Source: Guyparkeria halophila (GTDB taxonomy: Bacteria; Pseudomonadota; Gammaproteobacteria; Halothiobacillales; Halothiobacillaceae). Taken from it: a DNA stretch of 64,000 nt. This document shows positions 57,875 to 64,000 of this stretch, piece after piece (position 1 is the first letter of the stretch; the number at the start of each line of letters is the position of its first letter). Below the pieces are notes generated by a model, which ran no database searches, had not been told where the DNA came from, and saw only the letters and a program-made list of their open reading frames with translations. Location of the stretch: assembly GCF_034479635.1 (NCBI RefSeq), contig NZ_CP140153.1, positions 1,805,501 through 1,869,500 of the forward strand. Direction: 5' to 3'. The translations under genes were made by a program, and so were the position numbers.

Positions 57875-59838
57875 GACGGGCTCCCTCCATTCAGGCTGCT
57901 CACGTCGTTGACCACCGGCCCCGGCTGGGGTTCGGCGTGTGTCTCCCACCAGGTCTGCATCACCCATTCCGCGCCGCTGAAATAACGCGGCAGTGGCTCG
58001 TCGTGGTAGTCAAAACGGTTCCACCATGCCAACCGATGCGACCCGATATACCAGTTGGGCACCAGGTACTCATGCCACATCAGTACCCGATCGAGTGCCC
58101 GGCAGGCGGTGACCAGCGCCTCGCGATCCTCGGCGTAGATCACCGCCTCGATCATCGCATCGACCACCGGGTCGTCAATACCACTGTAGTTGCGCGAGCC
58201 CTCGCGATGCGCCGATTCGCTGCCGAACATTTCGCGCAGTTCGTTCCCCGGCGACTGCGACTGGCCATAGGACACCACGGTCATGTCGAACTCGAAGCGG
58301 TTCATGCGTCGCTGGTAGAGGGCCACGTCGATGGTGCGGTAGGACACATCGATACCCAGGCGACGCAGGTTGTAGGCGAATGGCGCGACGATGCGCTCGA
58401 AGCCCCGTTGCGCCAGCATGATCTCGAAGGTGAACGGTTCACCGTCGGCGTTGCGCAACTTGCCGTCCTGCAATTCCCAGCCAGCCAGGGCCAGCAGTTG
58501 CTGGGCCTCGACCAGGTGCTGGCGCTGGATTGCCGGCGTCGGCGCGAACGGCACCACGTGCGCCTGCTCGAACAGCTCGGACGGCAGTTGCTCGCGGTAC
58601 GGCTCCAGCAGCTCGAGCTCGACGCCTTCGGGGATGTCCTGGGCGGCCAGCTCACTGTTGGCGAAATAGCTCTCGCAACGACTGTACTGGCCGTAGAACA
58701 GGTGCACGTTCGACCAGTGGAAATCGAAGGCGAGGTTCAGCGCACGTCGGACGCGGCGATCCTGGAACAGCGACCGGCGCGTGTTCATGGCAAAGCCCTG
58801 CATGCCGGCATTGTTGTGGTGCGGGATCTCGCGGCGACGGATGCGCCCCTCGTCGAACGGCTTGCCGTGGTAGGCCCGTGCCCAGCGCTTGGAATTGCTC
58901 TCGTGAAACACGTCGAACTCGCCGGCCTTGAATGCCTCGAGCGCCACCGTCTCGTCCTTGTAGTACTTGAACCCCAGGGTGCGGAAGTTGTGCATGCCCT
59001 GGTTCACGCCCAGGTCCCGCGCCCAGTAGTCGTCGCGACGCCGATAACGGATGTCACGACCGAAGTTCACCGCCTCGATCTGGTAGGGGCCGCTGCCCGG
59101 CAAGGGCGTGCGTGAATGCTCGGCGAAGTCGACCTGGATCAGGGCATCGCGGGAGAATACCGGCAGCTCGCCGATGATCATGTGCAACTCGGGATTCGCG
59201 CGACGGAAATCGAATCGCACGTGCAATGGGTCCACCGCCGTGGCCCCGGCCACGTCGGCCCAGTAATAGCGATAGCGTGGGTGCGCGGCCTCGCCCACCA
59301 GGGTCTCGAAACTGAACACCACGTCACGGGCGGTGACCGGCCGGCCATCGACGAAACGCGCCGCGCTGTTGATGCGGAACGTCGCCGACAGGCCGTCATC
59401 GGCCAGCTCGAGACGATCGGCCAGCAGGCCATAGACGGAAAACGGCTCGTCCCAGGCCCGTACCACCAGCGTGTCGAACAGCAAGGTATTGGTCCCGGTG
59501 GCGGCCAGCCCCTTGAGCAGGAAGGGGTTGAGCGAATCGAAGGAGCCGAATACCGACAGCGTGAGCGCCCCCTCGCTAGGAGCGGCCGGATTGACGTAAT
59601 CGAAATGCGGGAATTCCACCGGGTAGGCCGGCGCATAGCCCAGCCCCTCGGCAAAGCCGGCAGCCCGGGTCAGCGTCGGCAGGGTCGACATCGCCGCCAG
59701 GCCACCCAGCCCGGCCATGCGACGCAGGAAGGCACGCCGGTCGGGCAACAGGCGGTTTGTCCCGTCGAGGGGGGCGTCGGCCGCCTCGATACAATCGGCC
59801 GGCCGCGATCTGGCGGGTGTGGGATGCTTGTTGGTCAT
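57871..59838 (-). CDS. yejA: Extracellular solute-binding protein, YejA-like (family 5)
   Basis: A 655-aa periplasmic peptide-binding protein. A long N-terminus carries a twin-arginine-like signal (DRRAFLRRMAGLGGL, about residues 33-47). The mature part starts with GFAEGLGYAPAYPVEFPHFD and the SBP_bac_5 core, with VFGSFDSLNPFLLKG. YejA-type proteins feed oligopeptides or peptide antibiotics to YejBEF. It starts the yejA-lipoprotein-yejB-yejE operon and is divergent from fabI with about 110 bp between. Confidence 0.9.
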   Translation of the reverse strand: MTNKHPTPARSRPADCIEAADAPLDGTNRLLPDRRAFLRRMAGLGGLAAMSTLPTLTRAAGFAEGLGYAPAYPVEFPHFDYVNPAAPSEGALTLSVFGSFDSLNPFLLKGLAATGTNTLLFDTLVVRAWDEPFSVYGLLADRLELADDGLSATFRINSAARFVDGRPVTARDVVFSFETLVGEAAHPRYRYYWADVAGATAVDPLHVRFDFRRANPELHMIIGELPVFSRDALIQVDFAEHSRTPLPGSGPYQIEAVNFGRDIRYRRRDDYWARDLGVNQGMHNFRTLGFKYYKDETVALEAFKAGEFDVFHESNSKRWARAYHGKPFDEGRIRRREIPHHNNAGMQGFAMNTRRSLFQDRRVRRALNLAFDFHWSNVHLFYGQYSRCESYFANSELAAQDIPEGVELELLEPYREQLPSELFEQAHVVPFAPTPAIQRQHLVEAQQLLALAGWELQDGKLRNADGEPFTFEIMLAQRGFERIVAPFAYNLRRLGIDVSYRTIDVALYQRRMNRFEFDMTVVSYGQSQSPGNELREMFGSESAHREGSRNYSGIDDPVVDAMIEAVIYAEDREALVTACRALDRVLMWHEYLVPNWYIGSHRLAWWNRFDYHDEPLPRYFSGAEWVMQTWWETHAEPQPGPVVNDVSSLNGGSPS

Positions 59839-59949
59839 CAGGCGAATACAATACGGTGAAAATCGAACTCAGACCAAGCATCGTCCGACGGTTTTCGCCG
59901 CCCGGCCCCGGTGCGGCCGTCGCCACCCTTTGGAACACAGGAGAAACCC

Positions 59950-60741
59950 ATGGGATTCCTATCCGGCAAGCGTGCCCTGATCACCGGCATTGCCAACAAC
60001 CGCTCGATCGCCTACGGCATCGCCGAGGCCATGCACCGCGAAGGCGCCGAGCTGGCCTTCACCTACCTCAACGACCGCTTCAAGCCGAAGGTCGAGAAGG
60101 CGACCAAGGATCTGGGATCCTCCATCTACCTGCCGCTGGATGCCACCGATGACGCGCAGGTCGATGCCCTGTTCCCGGCACTGGCCGAGCATTGGCCCGA
60201 GGGCGTGGACATCGTGATCCACGCCATGGCCTTCGCCCCGCGCGAGGCACTCGACGGCGACTTCCTCGACGGCATGTCACGTGAGGCGTTCGCTCAGGCA
60301 CACGACGTCTCGGCCTACTCGCTCGCCGCGCTGGCCAAGGCCGGCGAGCCGTACATGCGTGACGAGGGCGCGCTGCTCACCCTGAGCTACCTCGGCGCCG
60401 AGCGCGTGATGAAGAACTACAACGTGATGGGCGTGGCCAAGGCCTCGCTCGAGGCCACGGTCCGCTACCTGGCCGCCTCCAAGCTCGGCCAACGCGGCAT
60501 CCGGGTCAACGCGATCTCGGCCGGTCCGATCAAGACGCTGGCCGCGTCGGGCATCGGCGACTTCAAGGGCTTCCTCGACTACGTCGCCACCAATGCCCCG
60601 CTGCGGCGCAACGTCACCATCGAGCAGGTCGGCAACACCGCCGCCTTCCTCTGTTCGGACCTGGCCTCGGGCGTGACCGGCGAGAACGTGCACGTCGATT
60701 CCGGCTACTTCATTACCGGCATGGGCCGCTGCGACGACTGA
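59950..60741 (+). CDS. fabI: Enoyl-[acyl-carrier-protein] reductase (FabI)
   Basis: FabI reduces trans-2-enoyl-ACP with NADH, the last step of each fatty acid elongation cycle. The 263-aa short-chain dehydrogenase relative has [40 protein letters not shown] with the catalytic Tyr and Lys spaced as in FabI, and [17 protein letters not shown] start it at the ATG at 59950, which has AGGAGAA just upstream. It is the classical triclosan-target type. A terminator follows. Confidence 0.95.
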   Translation: MGFLSGKRALITGIANNRSIAYGIAEAMHREGAELAFTYLNDRFKPKVEKATKDLGSSIYLPLDATDDAQVDALFPALAEHWPEGVDIVIHAMAFAPREALDGDFLDGMSREAFAQAHDVSAYSLAALAKAGEPYMRDEGALLTLSYLGAERVMKNYNVMGVAKASLEATVRYLAASKLGQRGIRVNAISAGPIKTLAASGIGDFKGFLDYVATNAPLRRNVTIEQVGNTAAFLCSDLASGVTGENVHVDSGYFITGMGRCDD

Positions 60742-60765
60742 CACGGCGGTTCGACCGTCGACGAT

Positions 60766-60792
60766 CCGGGCGCCTTAGGGCGCCTTTTTTGT
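60766..60792 (+). terminator. Intrinsic terminator after fabI
   Basis: GGCGCC pairs with GGCGCC across a 4-nt loop and is followed by T6, about 28 bp past the stop. Confidence 0.85.
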
Positions 60793-60935
60793 TTCAGGCC
60801 GCGGCGTTCCAACAAGACCGATAAAAACGCGAGGTCTTGCCGAGAAAACTTTGATTGGAAAAGGTCTTTCCCCGCCACCACCATCTCCGTACACGAATAT
60901 CAGTGAATCAGGACATACTGGAGGAGACAGGGAAC

Positions 60936-61622
60936 ATGGATACCGGCATCCGCAAGGTCTTTCATTTTGGTGAACAAGTCGACGAATATCCCGTACGGGT
61001 AATCAACGAGCGCGAGGCCCGCGCCGCCGCCGGCCTGCTCGCCCTATTCGCTGGCTTTGCCTTCGCCCAGGGGTTCCTCACCGGCGATTTCATGTGGGAA
61101 CGCCTGCTGATCCTCGCCTTCACGGTGGAGTTCGGCATCCGCGTGCTGGTCAACCCTCAGTACGCACCGTTCATGATCATGGGACGCCTGATTACGCGCA
61201 ATCAGGAGGTCGAATACGTCGGGGCACCGCAGAAGCGGGTTGCATGGAGCATCGGCCTGCTCATCGCGGCGGTCATGATCTGGGTGGTGTTCATCGAGGC
61301 GAACACCGGCCTGATGAACCTGATCGGCTGTTCCGCCTGCCTGCTGTTCCTGGCCTTCGAATCGGCCTTCGGCATCTGTCTGGGCTGCGTGGCCTACAAC
61401 GTGCTCACCGGCAAGCAGGCGCAACTCTGCCCGGGCGGCGCTTGCCGCATCAAGCAGCTCGAACCGATCCAGCGAATCAAGTGGTGGCAGGTCATCCTGG
61501 TGGTGGCCTTCCTCGCCGCGCTCTGGGCGATCCCGGAATACAACCTCTGGAACATTCAGGAGAGCGTCGAGGTCGACGACCGCAACTTCGATACCATCGA
61601 CCTGGAAAGCCTGGAGTACTGA
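60936..61622 (+). CDS. DUF4395 membrane protein with three Cys pairs
   Basis: A 228-aa protein with four or five membrane helices (about 31-49, 55-72, 104-121, 127-145 and 183-200). Cysteines occur as C132-x2-C135 in the fourth helix, C148-x2-C151 just after it, and C165-x4-C170 in the following loop (CPGGAC). The family is DUF4395, often linked to thioredoxin-like proteins; electron or sulfur transfer across the membrane is a fair guess, not a demonstrated role. I start it at the ATG at 60936, backed by GGAGGAG. Confidence 0.78.
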   Translation: MDTGIRKVFHFGEQVDEYPVRVINEREARAAAGLLALFAGFAFAQGFLTGDFMWERLLILAFTVEFGIRVLVNPQYAPFMIMGRLITRNQEVEYVGAPQKRVAWSIGLLIAAVMIWVVFIEANTGLMNLIGCSACLLFLAFESAFGICLGCVAYNVLTGKQAQLCPGGACRIKQLEPIQRIKWWQVILVVAFLAALWAIPEYNLWNIQESVEVDDRNFDTIDLESLEY

Positions 61623-61657
61623 CAGCGAGTCGGCTGACGAGCCTGTCGTCTCGAACG

Positions 61658-61690
61658 AAGAAAGCCCGCCATCACTGGCGGGCTTTTTGT
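61658..61690. terminator. Intrinsic terminator after the DUF4395 gene
   Basis: AAAGCCCGCCA and TGGCGGGCTTT form an 11-bp stem with a 4-nt loop, followed by TT. It may also act on the minus strand for the symporter gene, whose stop is 70 bp away. Confidence 0.88.
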
Positions 61691-61759
61691 TGGGACAAGC
61701 TTAGCCCCACCAAGGGACCGCTAGGGACGCGCGGCACGCCCTTGATTCAACCGGCGGCT

Positions 61760-63070
61760 TCAGCCCCGCTCGCCACTCACGGCAGGCTCTCCCGTCACGT
61801 CTCCCCCATCTGATCGCGTGTCCATCAGGATACGATCCTCGCCACGTAGCTTGGCGATGATCACTGCGCCGGTAGCGTCGCTGTAGACGTTGACCGAGGT
61901 GCGCAGCATGTCCAGCAGGCGATCGACCACCAGCAACAACCCCATCGCCTCCAGCGGCAGGCCGAGCACCCCGAGAATCAGGGCAATCGCGACCAGGCTG
62001 GCCGACGGCACGGCGGCAACGCCGATGGAGGTGACCAGCGCCAGCACCACGATCAGCACCTGCATCGACAAGGAGAGGTCCACGCCGTAGGCCTGGGCGA
62101 TGAAGAGCACCGCGGCGCACTCGTAGAGCGCCGTGCCGTCCATGTTGATGGTCGCGCCCAACGGCAGCACGAACGAGGAGGTCTCGCGTGACACGCCGGC
62201 CCGTTGCGTCAGCGCCTGCAGGGTGACCGGCAGGGTGCCGGCCGACGAACTGGTCGAGAAGGCGACCAGCAGGGCCGGCCAGATCGCCCGGATGAACCGG
62301 ATCGGCGATCGGCGGGTGACCAGCCACAGCACCAGTGGCAACACCACCAGGGCGTGAATCGCCAACCCCATGACCACGGCCAGGAAGAAGTCGATCAGTG
62401 GCAGGATTACCGACAGGCCGCTTTCGGCGATCACGCCGGCCACCAGCGCGAACACGCCGATTGGCGCGGTCTTCATCACCCAGTGGGTGATCTGGATCAT
62501 CACGTCCTGCACGCCGGCCCAGAAATCCTTGACCGTCTGCATCCCCGGCGAGGTCGCGCGGGTCAGGGCGATGCCGAACAGCACCGAGAAGAAGATCAGG
62601 CCCAACATCTGGGCCTCGGCACCGGCCTGGACGATGTTGGACGGCACCATGTCGCGCAGGATGTTGAAGAACTCGGACAGCTCCTTGCCCTCCAGCCGGC
62701 CGCTGACCTCGTCACCGATCGGCGGCAGGGCAACGGTTTCCGACAGCGGCTGGCCGCCGGAAATCCCGGGCTGGAACAGGTTCATCACCATCAGGGCCGT
62801 GGTGACGGCCAGGGTGGTCGAGAACAGGTAGTAGATAACCGTGCGGCCCGCCATCATGCCGACCCCGCCGGCACTGCCGATGCTTGCCACGCCGGTGATG
62901 ATCGAGGCGGTGATCAACGGCACGATCAGCATCTTGAGCGCGTCGAGGAACAGGCCGCCGACGAAATCGTAGACGGCCAGCAGCGGGAGGCCGGCCGCCT
63001 CGGTGCCGAACACGGCGCCGACCAGGAAGGCCGCCGCCAGCGCGGTCAGGATCTGCCAGTGCAAGGCCAT
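61760..63070 (-). CDS. Dicarboxylate/amino acid:cation symporter (DAACS family)
   Basis: A 436-aa transporter of the GltP/DctA fold with about eight helices and two re-entrant loops. It has the Ser-rich hairpin AFSTSSSAGTLPVTLQA, FVLPLGATINMDGTALYE (the NMDGT substrate and cation site) and ATGAVIIAKLRGED. Family members take up glutamate, aspartate or C4-dicarboxylates with sodium or protons; the substrate here is not resolved. It is 52 bp downstream of ppiD on the same strand. Confidence 0.92.
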   Translation of the reverse strand: MALHWQILTALAAAFLVGAVFGTEAAGLPLLAVYDFVGGLFLDALKMLIVPLITASIITGVASIGSAGGVGMMAGRTVIYYLFSTTLAVTTALMVMNLFQPGISGGQPLSETVALPPIGDEVSGRLEGKELSEFFNILRDMVPSNIVQAGAEAQMLGLIFFSVLFGIALTRATSPGMQTVKDFWAGVQDVMIQITHWVMKTAPIGVFALVAGVIAESGLSVILPLIDFFLAVVMGLAIHALVVLPLVLWLVTRRSPIRFIRAIWPALLVAFSTSSSAGTLPVTLQALTQRAGVSRETSSFVLPLGATINMDGTALYECAAVLFIAQAYGVDLSLSMQVLIVVLALVTSIGVAAVPSASLVAIALILGVLGLPLEAMGLLLVVDRLLDMLRTSVNVYSDATGAVIIAKLRGEDRILMDTRSDGGDVTGEPAVSGERG

Positions 63071-63122
63071 GCAATCACTCCTGCTCGCCCATCACCCTGA
63101 CGGCGGGCGTGGACGGTTGCCG

Positions 63123-64000
63123 TCAATCGAAGGCGTGGTCGCGAATCTCGACGTCTGCCTCAGCGCGCAACGAGCGCATGAAGGCATCGATCAGACGGTT
63201 GGCCTGATTGTTCTCCAACTGACCGGCCAGGAGGTTGCGGGTCTCGGCATCCAGTTCGGCCGGCTCACCGGCGCGGACGCTGCTGAGAACGACCACGGCG
63301 GTGTCACCATCGGCCAGGCGAGCCGTCGTGGTGGCCAACGCCTCGTCGCCCGGCCTGGTCAGACCAAAGGCGGCCGACAGGGCGTCGGCAGGCATCGCGT
63401 CGCTGGCATCGGCCCGGCCATACCATTGCGCCGGGGTCCAGCTGGCCGCATCGACCTCGTCCACACGCTCGGCCGGGCTCTTGCCCGCGGCGAGATCGGA
63501 TTCGATCGACTCGGCCAGCTCGGCGATCGCCGTCTCTACCTGCTCGGCGCGCCATTGCGCGACCACCTGATCGCGAACCTCCTCGAACGGCAACGGCTGG
63601 GCGTCGCGATGTTCCTCGACACGCAGGACCACGGCGTGGCTGTTGTCCAGGTCAATCAGCTGGCTATTGAAACGCTCCTCGAGCACGGCCTCCCCGAACG
63701 CGGCCTCGCGCACGGCGCGACGCTCGCCGATGCCGTCTCCGGCCCCTCGGCTGATCCAGTCACTGGTCTCGATCTCCAGGCCAACGGCCTCGGCGGCCGG
63801 CACCAGGCTGTCGGGCTGCTCGTAGCTCACGCTCGCCAGTTGCTCGGCGGCGTCATAGTAGGCACGCTCGGCGGCGTCCTGCTTGAGTTGCTCGATCAAC
63901 TCGCCCCGCGCCTCTTCCAGCGGCGGCACCTCGGCCTGACTGACCTCGTAGACCTGGATCAGGTGCCAGCCGAAGCGGGTGCGCACCGGCTCGCTGATTT
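63123..64000 (-). CDS. ppiD: Peptidyl-prolyl isomerase PpiD (5' end outside window)
   Basis: The C-terminal 291 or so residues of a large periplasmic chaperone; the gene continues past the right edge. The visible part opens with EPVRTRFGWHLIQV, the last strand of a parvulin-type isomerase domain. A charged, helical chaperone-like C-terminal half follows, as in PpiD/SurA proteins, which handle newly exported outer-membrane proteins. PpiD is preferred over SurA because of the long tail after the isomerase domain. Confidence 0.8.
   Translation of the reverse strand, partial: ISEPVRTRFGWHLIQVYEVSQAEVPPLEEARGELIEQLKQDAAERAYYDAAEQLASVSYEQPDSLVPAAEAVGLEIETSDWISRGAGDGIGERRAVREAAFGEAVLEERFNSQLIDLDNSHAVVLRVEEHRDAQPLPFEEVRDQVVAQWRAEQVETAIAELAESIESDLAAGKSPAERVDEVDAASWTPAQWYGRADASDAMPADALSAAFGLTRPGDEALATTTARLADGDTAVVVLSSVRAGEPAELDAETRNLLAGQLENNQANRLIDAFMRSLRAEADVEIRDHAFD

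Overview
The window reads as an unbroken piece of a GC-rich gammaproteobacterial chromosome. The evidence is housekeeping gene order: exbBD-msbA-lpxK-Trm112-kdsB, maf-rng-yhdP, leuS-lptE-holA-proA-nadD-rsfS-rlmH, rne divergent from rluC, clpS-clpA-infA and purM-purN. A Tat-exported high-potential iron-sulfur protein (HiPIP) and a DUF4395 membrane protein would fit a Chromatiales-type lineage (Halothiobacillus/Guyparkeria or Ectothiorhodospiraceae-like). That placement is inference; no rRNA is present to test it. Both window edges cut genes: a DUF2288 protein at the left and PpiD at the right.

Layout. 1-1 kb: DUF2288 fragment, cupin, small membrane protein. 1-5.8 kb (minus): envelope and lipid A operon. 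5.9-8.7 kb (minus): DUF4139 secreted protein and DAHP synthase. 8.8-15.9 kb (minus): Nit-family amidohydrolase, giant YhdP/AsmA-like protein, RNase G, Maf. 15.9-23.2 kb (minus): leuS to rlmH, linking translation, LPS assembly, replication, proline and NAD synthesis. 23.2-27 kb: mixed small genes, an isolated tRNA-Ala(GGC) and a low-molecular-weight phosphatase. 27.2-33.5 kb: rne, rluC, HAD phosphatase, S49 peptidase. 33.5-39.5 kb: clpS, clpA, infA, nitroreductase, glnS. 39.5-42.2 kb: HiPIP, DUF2007 protein, purMN. 42.4-46.7 kb: small proteins, FadL porin and acyl-CoA ligase, a fatty-acid uptake and activation pair.

46.8-49.9 kb is the accessory zone. It holds a higBA toxin-antitoxin pair, a long inverted-repeat element, and a visibly AT-rich three-gene cassette. 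The cassette encodes a minimal nucleotidyltransferase, a 111-aa protein of unknown function and a three-helix membrane protein, and sits 15 bp downstream of dnaE. I rate this cassette as the best candidate for an undescribed, defence-like system. 49.9-54.8 kb holds dnaE, a DUF455 ferritin-like protein and a ModE-type regulator. 55-59.8 kb is a Yej-type oligopeptide importer operon that carries an inserted lipoprotein with five CX3C motifs and lacks a visible ATPase gene. 59.9-64 kb holds fabI, the DUF4395 protein, a dicarboxylate/amino-acid symporter and partial ppiD.

Two families of REP-like palindromes sit in intergenic spaces from 39 to 55 kb. Several clear intrinsic terminators separate the transcription units. 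A 17-bp complementary pair flanking the proA-nadD gap could sequester the nadD Shine-Dalgarno sequence.
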